Below are positions 1-8,509 of a DNA stretch of 64,000 nt, in pieces. The notes beneath the pieces are model-generated. The model had not been told where the DNA came from, did not search any database, and saw only the letters and a list, made by a program, of their open reading frames with translations. Source of the stretch: Roseibium sediminicola (lineage in GTDB: Bacteria; Pseudomonadota; Alphaproteobacteria; Rhizobiales; Stappiaceae); the NCBI RefSeq assembly GCF_023156505.1, contig NZ_JALNMJ010000020.1:44930-108929 (forward strand), written 5' to 3'. Within the stretch, counting starts at the first letter, position 1, and each line of letters starts with the position of its first letter. The translations under genes were made by a program, and so were the position numbers.

Positions 1-74
1 AGCGCCTGGTGATGCTCACGTGAAACGGAAAGAGCTTCGAGGCCTTGAATGAGCCTGGAATTTTATGCCGCCTA

Positions 75-779
75 TCAAAGCGGTGCCGTCATGTGTGGTT
101 GGCCGGTCTCCTTGCTGGAAATCCCGGCGATACGAGATGGGCAGAAACGAGACCGAAAGATGCAGGTTAATTCAGCTATGAGGCGTTGGACATCTTCAAC
201 CGCCGTGGTGTGATGCGCTTCAGCTACGATCAGAATGTCAGTTGTTTCAGCTCGTACCGCAGATTGGCTGCTCTGACGATGCGACCAACGCCTCGCGTGG
301 GCATTGCCCTTAAGGTCTGCGAAGATCACTTCGTTCACTTCCGCACGTTCGACCTCGCCGGAAAACGTGGCAAGAGGCTCGCCGCCTTGTGCGTAGCGAA
401 CTTTTAGCAGATCGCCCGTTCGGGCACGGTCGAACACCGCCACCGGAATCGCGTAGGCACAGGAGGCCGCATTGCAAAGATCGATGACAGGATGAAACGA
501 GGGCAGGTTTCCCTCCTTGCGCAGACGTCTGAGTAAAGCTTCGGCGGCACAGCGATATTGGGTCGGTTTGAGCCCCATTTGGGTGAAGGCTTGCCGCCAG
601 GCACGGATTTCCGGAAGCTCGGATTCGTTGTGCGCCGCAAGCCTTGTCCTCGCCCTGTCAAGCAGTGCGGCTATGTCCCCGGACATGTCTACCTGGTTCG
701 AAATCCCATCGATCTCAACCGCTCCGAAAACCAGTTCGGGAAAAGCCAAGAGGATCGGTTGTGCGTAACTCAGCTGCAT
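75..779 (-). CDS. B3/B4 tRNA-binding-domain protein
   Basis: The 234-residue product resembles stand-alone B3/B4-domain proteins, related to the editing-domain fold of the phenylalanyl-tRNA synthetase beta chain. The central part (about residues 60-160) has the family pattern QAFTQMGLKPTQYRCAAEAL followed by HPVIDLCNAASCAYAIPVAV. Such stand-alone proteins are proposed to act in tRNA or amino-acid quality control, but their substrate is usually unknown. The ATG at 779 is kept because the N-terminus starts directly with the conserved fold. No operon partner is visible: the SDR gene lies 91 bases upstream on the same strand. Family assignment is fairly firm; cellular role is not. Confidence 0.75.
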   Translation of the reverse strand: MQLSYAQPILLAFPELVFGAVEIDGISNQVDMSGDIAALLDRARTRLAAHNESELPEIRAWRQAFTQMGLKPTQYRCAAEALLRRLRKEGNLPSFHPVIDLCNAASCAYAIPVAVFDRARTGDLLKVRYAQGGEPLATFSGEVERAEVNEVIFADLKGNAHARRWSHRQSSQSAVRAETTDILIVAEAHHTTAVEDVQRLIAELTCIFRSRFCPSRIAGISSKETGQPHMTAPL

Positions 780-870
780 CGTCTACTCGATGTGTCCATG
801 ATGTTTTGGTGTGGTCGGAAAAAGGTGCCGCTGTTGATCTAAGGGGATCACGCAGCGGCTGTGCGGAGTT

Positions 871-1584
871 TCACCAAGGTAGGGTCTGCCGCGATTCGAA
901 GAAGCCGCCGGTTGGACCGTCATCGGGAAGAGTGGCCGCCCAGACGATAACGTCAGCGCCTTCTTCGACCGATCGCATGGCTGTCGGGCCGCCCATAGCC
1001 GTACGGACCCAGCCGGGGCTGACAGAATTCACCTTGATGCCGAGACCAGCGTATTCGTCGGCCTGAATCCGTGTCACGGCATTTAGTGCGGTCTTGGAAA
1101 TGCGATAGGCAGGCCAGCCACGGGCCATGCCGACGAGAGATGCCATGGCGGTCGAAACATTGACGACCCGCGCCGCTGAAGACTGCCGGAGAAGTGGTAA
1201 AAGTGCGGACGTCACCACGACAGCACTTAGGGCTTTGGTGCAGAACGAGTTTTCGAACGCCGACAAGGGGGTGGTGGCAATCTCGGTCGTCACCATCGCC
1301 TCCTGGTTTGTAGGCTCGAAAAAAGCGCCGGCATTGTTGATGAGCACGTCGAGATGCCCGAAATCTTGTGCGACATGATGCGACAGGGCGAGAGCGTCGG
1401 CTTCGCTCGTGACGTCCAACCGGAACGCTGAAACGTCACCCGTCAGGGTACTTACGGCAGAATGCAGTTTAGGCTCATCTCGGGCCGTCAAGACGACGTG
1501 ATACCGCCGTTCCAACAATTGGCGGGCGGTCTCGAGGCCGAGGCCCTGGGCCGCGCCGGTGACGACAGCTACCTTTTGTCTCAT
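871..1584 (-). CDS. SDR-family NAD(P)-dependent oxidoreductase
   Basis: This is a classical short-chain dehydrogenase/reductase of about 237 residues. The Rossmann glycine motif TGAAQGLG is near the N-terminus, the NNAG motif follows around residue 85, and the catalytic Tyr-Lys pair is in YRISK. The ATG at 1584 is preferred over the upstream one at 1662, because a GAGG ribosome-binding site sits just before it and the protein then begins directly with the cofactor-binding strand. It is divergent from the AraC-type gene at 1765, which is the likely regulator. The carbonyl or alcohol substrate cannot be told from sequence. Confidence 0.88.
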   Translation of the reverse strand: MRQKVAVVTGAAQGLGLETARQLLERRYHVVLTARDEPKLHSAVSTLTGDVSAFRLDVTSEADALALSHHVAQDFGHLDVLINNAGAFFEPTNQEAMVTTEIATTPLSAFENSFCTKALSAVVVTSALLPLLRQSSAARVVNVSTAMASLVGMARGWPAYRISKTALNAVTRIQADEYAGLGIKVNSVSPGWVRTAMGGPTAMRSVEEGADVIVWAATLPDDGPTGGFFESRQTLPW

Positions 1585-1764
1585 ATTGTTGATCCTCAAC
1601 TGACCCTGAAATTTCTTGAGCCGCTGTTTTGCCCGGAGGCCCGAGCCATCGTGCAGTTCCAATTTGATCAGATATTCACGTTTGCAAACTGACGCGTCTT
1701 GAATGAAATTGCTCTTCTCAGTCTGCTCAGACCCGCGCAGCTTGGGAGCCGGTGGTAGTCACCC

Positions 1765-2601
1765 ATGAAAGACAGTTCCGGATCGCAATCGACAGACGAA
1801 AAGATTTGCCTGCGGCAGACGGCGCTGCCGGGCGTCATATCGGTGGAGGCGCGTTCGCGCCGCACCTACAGTCGCCATACCCACGACGAGTTCGGCATCG
1901 GGGTACTCCTCGAGGGCGCCCATGAGTCGGTAAGCGGACGTGGACAGGTGCGTGCCGAGACTGGGCAGGTGATTTCAGTCAATCCCGGTGAGGTCCACGA
2001 CGGTCATCCGGTCGACGGTGAGGCTCGGCGCTGGAGAATGCTGTTCTTCCGCCCAGAAGCGCTTGCTTCGGCGTTTGCGGGTCTTGGAGCTTCGCCAGGA
2101 TCTGAATTCGCTTACCCTGTGCTCGCCAGTCCGTCGGCTGCCTGTGCATTTCTCGACCTGCACACGAGCGTTTCCGGATATTCGGCTTCGGCGTTCGTCG
2201 TGGAGAGCCTTCTGATCGAGATGTTGTCCCACCTTGTGGAGACCGATATCGGTACGCAAATTCCGTCGCCCTCAAGCGTCGCACCGGCGCAAAAACTGCT
2301 TGATGCGGAGCCAGAGGTCGAAGCCAGTCTGGACGACCTTGCTACACTTTGTGGGCTGAGCCGGTTCCACTTTCTACGTGCGTTTCGCTCCGCCACGGGG
2401 CTTCCACCGCACGCTTACCAGGTGCAGCGTCGGCTGCATATGGGTCGGCGGATGATCCTCGACGGGTGCGGACTTGCCGATGCGGCCAACGCGTCTGGTT
2501 TTGCGGATCAATCGCACTTCAGCCGGCACTTCGTGCGTACTTACGGTTATACGCCAGGTGAGCTGGTCAAAGCCCGGAAGACAGCTGGCCGGGTTACTTG
2601 A
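1765..2601 (+). CDS. AraC-family transcriptional regulator
   Basis: The 278-residue protein has a cupin-like sensor half (about residues 20-150, with SRHTHDEFGIGVLLEG, the usual metal/ligand-binding barrel start) and a C-terminal double helix-turn-helix (about 180-270, with LATLCGLSRFHFLRAF and the second helix around FADQSHFSRHF). It is an activator- or repressor-type DNA-binding protein of the AraC/XylS family. It diverges from the SDR gene with about 180 bases between the starts, so mutual regulation is plausible. The effector is unknown. Confidence 0.9.
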   Translation: MKDSSGSQSTDEKICLRQTALPGVISVEARSRRTYSRHTHDEFGIGVLLEGAHESVSGRGQVRAETGQVISVNPGEVHDGHPVDGEARRWRMLFFRPEALASAFAGLGASPGSEFAYPVLASPSAACAFLDLHTSVSGYSASAFVVESLLIEMLSHLVETDIGTQIPSPSSVAPAQKLLDAEPEVEASLDDLATLCGLSRFHFLRAFRSATGLPPHAYQVQRRLHMGRRMILDGCGLADAANASGFADQSHFSRHFVRTYGYTPGELVKARKTAGRVT

Positions 2602-3252
2602 GACAATTGGCGGGCAAAAGACCCTGGAGTCCTCCCGTATAGCCGACGCAATCAAGTGCGGTAGAACAGAATGATGACGATCGGCCTCAAAAGCTGGTCT
2701 TCCACAATCGGGGCAACCGCTCTCGGCGATCCGCGAAACACGACGACTGCTTTCGCTTATCCATCCAGGCCAACCGTATGGCGGAAATGGCGACGCTTTC
2801 CTGTCGTTCAAGCAGGATGCTCAGCGTATGTGTTTCGATAAAATTGCCGAGTGTGTAACTCGCTGATTCTCTCCTAGACGATGGCGATGGTTTTGAAATC
2901 CCCAAGAGCCCTTCGATTTCCTTGAAAGAATTTACAGGTCATGCAGCCGATGCGGGGGACTTTGGTTCGAGTTTCCGATATTTCCTGGCTGGTTCTTTCC
3001 TGTTGGTACGAGTTTTCCTAACGCTATGAAAGAATTTAAAGATTCCACTCTTCTAAAGAATGCGGGCAAATTCAGTAGGTCTTCCAATAGTGTTTGCTGG
3101 CAGAAATTTTTTGTGCTGCCGAACAATTTCCCACCGTTGAGATATGCCGTTAGGAAATCGTTAACTTAAAATGCCTTGCAGGTTCGGTTGGAATCCGGCA
3201 TCCATGACGGAGTGATCTGTAGGAACGGGTCATAAACCGTCAGAGGGCATCA
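2602..3252. other. Non-coding upstream region of repA
   Basis: About 650 bases separate the AraC gene from repA, and no convincing gene lies here. The right half is AT-richer and should hold the repABC promoter. The 12-mer TGAAAGAATTTA occurs twice, near 2922 and 3026, about 104 bases apart. Six-base arms TGACGG and CCGTCA flank the last 40 bases before repA. The repA ribosome-binding site AGAGGG sits 6 bases before its ATG. I could not find a clear 16-bp parS palindrome. Confidence 0.5.
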
Positions 3253-4491
3253 ATGGCCGTTACCGAACAAATTTCCGGCGGACGCGATACGACCGCAAAG
3301 ATCGAGAATTTCACGCAGAGGCTGTCAGACCGTTTGCAGACTATGCGCGAGATGACCTATCCGCCGGAAGCGCGCAAGGTTTTCGGCAGGACGTTTTCAA
3401 CGACTGATCTCGTGCGTCTTCTTGGTGTGCCTGAAAGTACGCTTCGAACCCTGACTTTGGAGGGGAAGGGACCGCAGCCGCACCGGGCTGACAATAACCG
3501 CCGGATCTATACCGTGGACCAGGTATGGGAGCTGCGGAGCTTCCTTGCGGACCTGCGTCCAGACGATGCCTTGCGCCTGCTGCCGCACCGGCGCCCGGGT
3601 GAGAAGCTCCAGGTGATTGCCGCGGCGAATTTTAAGGGCGGCAGCTCCAAGACGACAACATCGGTCCATCTGGCACATTACCTCGCCTTGCAAGGCTATA
3701 GGGTGCTTTGCGTCGACCTGGATCCCCAAGCCTCGATGACGACAACGTTCGGCATCCAGCCGGACCGTGACCTGAGGTCAGGGGAGGGGGAAGACGAGCG
3801 CACGGACACCACCTATGACGCCCTGCGCTATGACAATTATCGCATCCCGTTTGCCGAGGTCATCCGCGAGACCTACTTCCCGGGGATACACCTTGCCTGC
3901 GGCAACCTGCGTCTCATGGACTTCGAATACGATACGCCGACGGCTCTGGCTGAGCGGCGGACCGATGAACTGGGGCTTTTCTTCCAGCGTCTCGACGCAG
4001 TCATCGGGTCAGTCGAAGATTATTACGACATCGTGGTTCTCGATACACCGCCTTCGCTTGGCTACACCACCATGGCGGCGCTGTATGCAGCGACGGGTCT
4101 TATCATCACCGTCCATCCGGCGATGCTCGACGTCTCATCCTGTTCTCAATTCCTGAAGATGATTGCCGATGTGACGCATACCCTTTCCGATGGCGGCGCT
4201 GTCTTTGAACATGACTTTACGAAATTCCTGCTGACCCGCGTCAACCCGAACGACGGTCCGCAGAAAATCATGTCCGGCACGATGCGGGATCTGTTCGGAA
4301 CCGATGTCCTGGTCGCCGAAGCGATTGAGTCCACGGCAATCGCATCAGCCGGCGTAGCGAAGAAAAGCCTCTACGAAATCGAGCCTGGTGAAGTCGGTCG
4401 CGAGACGCTGAAACGCGCGCTTGAAAGTGCCGACCGCGTGAATGCGGAAATTCTCGACCTGATAAAAAAGGTCTGGGGCAGGGAGGTTTGA
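3253..4491 (+). CDS. repA: Plasmid partition ATPase RepA (repABC)
   Basis: The 412-residue protein is a RepA/ParA-type Walker ATPase of repABC replicons. An N-terminal winged-helix-like region (about residues 40-110, with FSTTDLVRLLGVPESTLR) precedes the deviant Walker A motif KGGSSKTT around residue 132 and the VDLDPQASMT strand. The switch region VVLDTPPSLGY follows around residue 260. RepA works with RepB to segregate the plasmid and represses the operon in related systems. The length is typical. The stop TGA overlaps the repB start, indicating translational coupling. Confidence 0.97.
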   Translation: MAVTEQISGGRDTTAKIENFTQRLSDRLQTMREMTYPPEARKVFGRTFSTTDLVRLLGVPESTLRTLTLEGKGPQPHRADNNRRIYTVDQVWELRSFLADLRPDDALRLLPHRRPGEKLQVIAAANFKGGSSKTTTSVHLAHYLALQGYRVLCVDLDPQASMTTTFGIQPDRDLRSGEGEDERTDTTYDALRYDNYRIPFAEVIRETYFPGIHLACGNLRLMDFEYDTPTALAERRTDELGLFFQRLDAVIGSVEDYYDIVVLDTPPSLGYTTMAALYAATGLIITVHPAMLDVSSCSQFLKMIADVTHTLSDGGAVFEHDFTKFLLTRVNPNDGPQKIMSGTMRDLFGTDVLVAEAIESTAIASAGVAKKSLYEIEPGEVGRETLKRALESADRVNAEILDLIKKVWGREV

Positions 4492-5504
4492 TGATGAAGA
4501 AATCAATCGTCAAAATGATGTCTGATGCCGCTGCTGCAGCAGCAGATGAAAAGAGCGATGTCCAGACACCAACGCCGAGCCAAAGGACCACAACGGCCCC
4601 TGTAGTGAATTCGATGGGGCGCGCGCTGTCGCATATGCGTGAAGACAGCATCGTCTCGCTCGATCCTTCCAAAATCGATCCGAGTCCTTTCTCGGACCGG
4701 TTCGAGACGGATGAGGAGGCAGGCGAAGCTCTTGAGGAGTTGAAGCTTTCCATTCAGGATGAGGGACAGAAGATCCCGGTCCTTGTGCGGCCGCATCCAA
4801 GCGACAGAGACCGCTATCAGCTTGCCTATGGGCATCGTCGTCTGTTGGCCATTCAGGCACTTATGACTGAATCCGGCCGACCCGAGACATTCAAGGTCAA
4901 GGCCTATGTCCGGAAACTGAGCGATGCGGAGCTGATCAAGGAGCAGTCCCTTGAAAATGGCGTTCGCGAAAACCTCACCTTTGCCGAAATGGTTCTGTGG
5001 GCCGAACAGCTTCGCCAGGCTGGTCTCAAACAACGCGAAATGCAGCCGGTGCTTGGTCAGGTTCAAACCGTTATTTCAAACATGCGGAAGATTGCCGACA
5101 GCATCCCGCATGACATTATCCGTGCGATCGGCCGAGCAAAAAATGTCGGTCGTCCTGCCTGGCTGGACCTCGCGAAACACTTCGAAAATCCTGGTGCAGA
5201 GAAGCGCGTCCGGAAGCTCCTGGAAGGCAATGATTTCAAAGTAGCTTCGGCTCAGGAGAGGGTTTCAATGGCTTTGCGCGCAGCAAAGGGTCGGGAAAAG
5301 AAAGCGGCGGCCTCTGAACCCTCTGTTGTTGAAATCGCTTCAAATGGAACGGTGTTCGCCAGGATGAAATCATCGGCGTCGACGACGACGATTTCCATCC
5401 CGCGATCGGAGTCGGACTTCAGCCATTGGCTCGGTGAAAACCTGCCGGAGCTTTACCAGAGCTTCCAACAGCAGCGGAACCATGGAGAGAGTTCAGAGAA
5501 CTAA
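4491..5504 (+). CDS. repB: Plasmid partition protein RepB (ParB family)
   Basis: This is the centromere-binding partner of RepA, about 337 residues. The ParB N-terminal domain is visible at about residues 60-170, with LAYGHRRLLAIQAL and EQSLENGVRENLTFAEM, followed by a helix-turn-helix region. The ribosome-binding site GGGAGG ends at 4486. ATG codons at 4491 and 4494 both follow it, and 4494 has the better spacing, so the start is uncertain by one codon. It overlaps the repA stop. A GC-rich hairpin at 5506-5523 directly after the stop has no T-run and may be a weak terminator or RNA stabiliser. Confidence 0.96.
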   Translation: MMKKSIVKMMSDAAAAAADEKSDVQTPTPSQRTTTAPVVNSMGRALSHMREDSIVSLDPSKIDPSPFSDRFETDEEAGEALEELKLSIQDEGQKIPVLVRPHPSDRDRYQLAYGHRRLLAIQALMTESGRPETFKVKAYVRKLSDAELIKEQSLENGVRENLTFAEMVLWAEQLRQAGLKQREMQPVLGQVQTVISNMRKIADSIPHDIIRAIGRAKNVGRPAWLDLAKHFENPGAEKRVRKLLEGNDFKVASAQERVSMALRAAKGREKKAAASEPSVVEIASNGTVFARMKSSASTTTISIPRSESDFSHWLGENLPELYQSFQQQRNHGESSEN

Positions 5505-5654
5505 AGGACGCCTTACGGTGTCCAAGACACTCTTACCGGTACGGCAATTTGTTGGGGAAACCGACCAAGACGGGTCCCATAATTGTTCCGCAACCGATAG
5601 GTGAAGTCCCGAAGGAGGAAGAAGGAGGAACTGCAGAAGAAATAGGGTCAAAAT

Positions 5655-5736
5655 GAAAAGAGACCGAAACGGCGGCAACCGATCGATCTCTTTAATCACG
5701 GTTCAGCAGGGAAAGCCCAAACAGGAACCTCAACAC
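5655..5736 (-). ncRNA. Candidate counter-transcribed RNA of repABC
   Basis: repABC plasmids usually encode a small antisense RNA between repB and repC that limits RepC synthesis. On the minus strand here a promoter-like pair (TTGCGC, 17-base spacer, TAAAAC) occupies 5743-5771. Downstream, 5660-5690 forms an imperfect stem (GAGA-CGA-CGG type) followed by UUUU, as in an intrinsic terminator. The predicted transcript is roughly 80 nucleotides. Position and orientation fit the family; exact ends are inferred. Confidence 0.6.
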
Positions 5737-5838
5737 TTCTCTGTTTTAGGTGAATTCCGAATCACGCGCAAGATCCATCTTGTGTGAGCAGTGGATTTCT
5801 GCCGATTTCCCATCGTTGAACCTCCCGAATTGATCGAC

Positions 5839-5870
5839 GCCGTACCATGCATGGCTACGGCGAACGGAGG
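5839..5870 (+). promoter_or_regulatory. Stem-loop in repC leader
   Basis: GCCGTA at 5839-5844 pairs with TACGGC at 5856-5861, enclosing the palindrome CCATGCATGG, so an 11-bp stem with one bulge can form. It ends 4 bases before the repC ribosome-binding site GGAGG (5866-5870). In related plasmids a small stem-loop here occludes repC translation when the antisense RNA binds, and this hairpin is the natural candidate for that element. Confidence 0.6.
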
Positions 5871-5875
5871 TTATT

Positions 5876-7147
5876 ATGCCTACTGTTTCGAACGTCTCTT
5901 CCTTCCGGAAGGTGACGCCAGGTATTCTTGCGTCTCAACGATTGGCGATGTCCAACGACATTCCGGACATCGGAAAATCGGAAGTCGCAATCGCTCTTAA
6001 AAGAGCGGCGCAGCCACTGGGCCTCACATCTACAGCCTATCATGTGCTCGATATTCTGCTCGGGCTGTCGAAGTCTGAGGACTGGAAGGGGGCGGCCCGG
6101 CCGATCGTCGCGATCTCCAATGAAAAGCTGGCCTCCTATGTTGGCCGAAGCGAGCGCACGGTTATCCGCGCCATCAAACAACTCGTCGAAGCGCAGGTTC
6201 TGGCCTACAGGGACAGTTCGACGGGGCGCCGCTGGGTGCACCGGAATGGTCGCGGAGATATTACCTTCGCCTATGGCCTGGATTTCACGCCAGCGCGCAT
6301 TCGCTACCAAGAAATCAAGCGGCTGGCGGACGAATGGCAAGCCGAACTCAATGCCAGACGGGAAGCGAAACGCACGGTCACGCGGGTTTCCCGGGCGATT
6401 GTCGATATCCTTGACGCCAATTCAGATCCGTCTCTGGCCGACTTTCTGGGACAGATGGATGCTATCCTGGCAAATGGCTTGGATGTCCTGGAAAAGGCCA
6501 TAGCCTTGCTGGATCTGTACGATCTTCTGATTGAAGCGGTAGCAGAGGCTCAGACAGCCGAAAAAACATCTGAAAACAATAGTATGACATGCGAGCATGA
6601 CATTCGCGTCACCCAATTATTTAATACAAACTCACCAGACTCTTATTCTAATAATCGGACATCCGCTGACGCGGATGAAATTAATTCCCTTGCTGACGTC
6701 GCCTACGGCGCCGAAATAGCTCCTGAAAGGGAGCAAGCGGAGCCGGGTAGGGCTCAAACTGCCGCCAAAGGCCTGCAGAACCGCCCAAGTGGAGCGGATT
6801 TCCAGAGAACAGCATCCCTGGATGCGGTTTCGATATCCTTACTGGAAAGCGCCTGCACGGCCGTTCAAAGCGATTTTGGGCTATCACTCAGCAGCTGGCC
6901 GGAATTGATGTCGGCGGCTGAAGTCATGAGGGTGGGGATTGGCCTCAGTGAATCCGCCTACGCAAACGCCTGTGGCCGGCTGGGAAGGCAGGCTGCTGCT
7001 GCAATCCTGGCAGTGGTTGCCGAGAAGGCCCTGCGCGATCCGGAGAAAATCAGCTCGCCAGGCGGATATTTCCGGGCGTGCTGCGACCGGGCTGCGGAAG
7101 GAAAGCTGGCGCTGGCGAAGTCACTGTTCGGACTGGCCGCGAAATAA
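5876..7147 (+). CDS. repC: Replication initiator RepC
   Basis: The 423-residue protein is the replication initiator of repABC plasmids. The N-terminal winged-helix DNA-binding part includes ISNEKLASYVGRSERTVIRA (about residues 80-100) and the C-terminal domain ends with GGYFRACCDRAAEGKL. The origin in this family lies inside the repC gene. ATG 5876 has GGAGG at 5-base spacing. The linker around residues 230-300 is AT-richer and poorly conserved, as usual. Two decayed copies of the last part of this gene lie downstream at 8077-8335 and 9738-9821. Confidence 0.96.
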   Translation: MPTVSNVSSFRKVTPGILASQRLAMSNDIPDIGKSEVAIALKRAAQPLGLTSTAYHVLDILLGLSKSEDWKGAARPIVAISNEKLASYVGRSERTVIRAIKQLVEAQVLAYRDSSTGRRWVHRNGRGDITFAYGLDFTPARIRYQEIKRLADEWQAELNARREAKRTVTRVSRAIVDILDANSDPSLADFLGQMDAILANGLDVLEKAIALLDLYDLLIEAVAEAQTAEKTSENNSMTCEHDIRVTQLFNTNSPDSYSNNRTSADADEINSLADVAYGAEIAPEREQAEPGRAQTAAKGLQNRPSGADFQRTASLDAVSISLLESACTAVQSDFGLSLSSWPELMSAAEVMRVGIGLSESAYANACGRLGRQAAAAILAVVAEKALRDPEKISSPGGYFRACCDRAAEGKLALAKSLFGLAAK

Positions 7148-7182
7148 GCTCAGTCAGGCGAAGGTGATGGCTTGCCGTCAGC

Positions 7183-7218
7183 TGCCATCTTGATGGCAAG
7201 GCTGCAGTTCGCTATATT
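7183..7218 (+). promoter_or_regulatory. Promoter and operator of first vapBC module
   Basis: A perfect palindrome TGCCATC-TT-GATGGCA (7183-7198) overlaps the -35 hexamer TTGATG (7190-7195). A 17-base spacer leads to TATATT (7213-7218). Transcription would begin about 14 bases before the antitoxin GTG. A palindrome over the -35 box is the arrangement expected for autorepression by a VapB-VapC complex; that use is inferred. Confidence 0.6.
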
Positions 7219-7238
7219 TGGAACAAAGGAGATCCCTC

Positions 7239-7487
7239 GTGGCAGAACCTCAACTTTCCGTACGCAGTGCCAAGGCGCGAGACTTGGCTCATCGCCTTGC
7301 TCGCCGGGAACACCGTTCGATCGCCGATATCGTCGAGCGGGCACTTGAGGCATACGAGGTTAGGGAGGCCGGCAAGGAACCTGCTGCGGACTTTTACGCC
7401 CGAGTTTCAGAAAACTTTGGCACCGATATCGATCTTGAGGAAGTGATCCGCGAGAACCGTAAGGTCCATCTGGGGCCGGAGCTTTGA
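7239..7487 (+). CDS. vapB: VapB-family antitoxin
   Basis: This 82-residue protein is the antitoxin of a type II toxin-antitoxin pair. Its N-terminal half contains a ribbon-helix-helix-like DNA-binding segment (SVRSAKARDLAHRLARREH), and its acidic C-terminus would wrap the toxin. The GTG at 7239 is chosen over the TTG at 7218 because AAGGAG lies 7 bases upstream and the TTG falls within the promoter -10 box. It overlaps vapC by 4 bases. It sits just behind repC, a usual place for plasmid stabilisation modules. Confidence 0.82.
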   Translation: MAEPQLSVRSAKARDLAHRLARREHRSIADIVERALEAYEVREAGKEPAADFYARVSENFGTDIDLEEVIRENRKVHLGPEL

Positions 7488-7897
7488 TTTTCCTGGACAC
7501 CAATGTGATCTCGGAAACACTGAAAAAGGCTCCTGAACCGGCAGTGATCGCGTGGCTGGTACGACATGATGCTGAATTGGTGTTGTCGACGGTTGTCATT
7601 GCCGAGATAGCGTTCGGCATACAGAAAATCCGTCCCGATCAGCGCGCCGATCGTCTGGAACAAGGGCTTTCGGACTGGCGGCGCAGATTTGCCGATCGGA
7701 TCTTTGGACTGACTGAAGCAGCGGCACTGGCATATGGCGACGTCATGGGCGAGGCCGCCCGTAAGGGCCGCGGCATGTCAGCGCCGGACGGAATGATTGC
7801 CGCAATCGCACGTATCAACGGTGGCCGCCTGGCCACGCGAAATCTGAACGACTTTCAGACGACTGGCCTCGAACTTATTTCTCCCTGGGAGTTCTAA
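7484..7897 (+). CDS. vapC: VapC-family PIN-domain ribonuclease toxin
   Basis: The 137-residue PIN-domain protein begins MIFLDTNVISE, giving the first metal-binding Asp. It has the second acidic residue in VVIAEIAFGI and the third in SAPDGMIAA, so the acidic metal centre of an Mg-dependent RNase appears intact. It resembles the FitB/VapC branch. The TTG start at 7484 overlaps the antitoxin stop, so translation is coupled. When antitoxin is lost the toxin would cleave RNA and stop growth, favouring plasmid retention. Confidence 0.88.
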   Translation: MIFLDTNVISETLKKAPEPAVIAWLVRHDAELVLSTVVIAEIAFGIQKIRPDQRADRLEQGLSDWRRRFADRIFGLTEAAALAYGDVMGEAARKGRGMSAPDGMIAAIARINGGRLATRNLNDFQTTGLELISPWEF

Positions 7898-7901
7898 TTC
7901 G

Positions 7902-8024
7902 GTGAGCAAGGCATCGCACCAGGCTGAAAGTCTGAAATTCGACTGGTTTACTCACCGAGCGGGCAAGACGATTGCTCTGATTCCCGAAAACTGGATCGCT
8001 TTTGACTGGAGTTTTCCGCGATAG
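7902..8024 (+). repeat. Duplicated short peptide-coding segment, copy 1
   Basis: Immediately after vapC a 40-codon open frame starts with GTG at 7902 and ends with TAG at 8022. Its first part (7911-7955) is about 89% identical to 10632-10676, which follows the second vapC. Both copies encode the same peptide core, AESL..DWFTH. Some of the differences are synonymous, so the segment may derive from a real coding sequence. I do not recognise the family. Confidence 0.5.
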
Positions 8025-8076
8025 GATCCGGGCTGGGAGAAGGAACGGAAGCGATGAAGTCATCAAAATTCCCGAA

Positions 8077-8335
8077 ACCAACCTGGATGGTGTTTCCATA
8101 GGTCTCATTCAGTCGGCATGTTCGACAGCGCAGGCTGAAACCGGGATCAATTTAAACAGTTGGCCAGCTCTTTGTGTATTTGCGCGTTCTGTTCGGCCGG
8201 ATATCAGCTGGCGGTCGAGCAGCAAGGGCTTGCGGGATCCGGAGCACATTGCTTCGCCGGCGGATATTTCCGCGCCATGATAGACAGGGCAGAAGAGGGC
8301 AAACTCCACAAGTTGCCTAGGCTTCAGAGAACTCG
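8077..8335 (+). pseudogene. Decayed repC 3'-end copy 1
   Basis: Translation across frames gives LDGVSIGLIQSACSTAQAE, LNSWPAL, GLRDPEHIASPA and GGYFRAMIDRAEEGKL. These match, in order, the C-terminal part of RepC (LDAVSISLLESACTAVQSD, LSSWPEL, ALRDPEKISSPG, GGYFRACCDRAAEGKL). A stretch corresponding to about 35 residues is deleted and the frame is shifted. This is a remnant of a second repC gene or a partial duplication, not an expressed protein. Confidence 0.85.
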
Positions 8336-8399
8336 CGGGCGTGGCTATGGCGCCGATCATCAGATGGACCCGTCAACTAAAAGACAACCGGCCACAGTA

Positions 8400-8463
8400 G
8401 CGGACAAATGTCCGGTCGAAAAATAGTGATAGATTTGACAAACGTATGTAAAGAAACGATAAA
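8400..8463 (+). promoter_or_regulatory. Promoter and hairpin operator of fic gene
   Basis: The inverted repeat CGGAC-AAAT-GTCCG lies at 8401-8414, followed by TTGACA (8435-8440), a 17-base spacer and GATAAA (8458-8463). The predicted transcript starts about 40 bases before the chosen fic ATG. The upstream palindrome could be an operator; no regulator gene is adjacent. Confidence 0.5.
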
Positions 8464-8509
8464 ACGGAAAATCATTCCGGACAATGAAGTGGCCAAAACA
8501 GAGGATGAA

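Noticed and set aside
5505..5654. parS partition site in the repB-repC gap.
   Set aside because: No convincing 16-bp palindrome of the usual RepB type was found here or upstream of repA; TACCGGTA near 5534 is too short.
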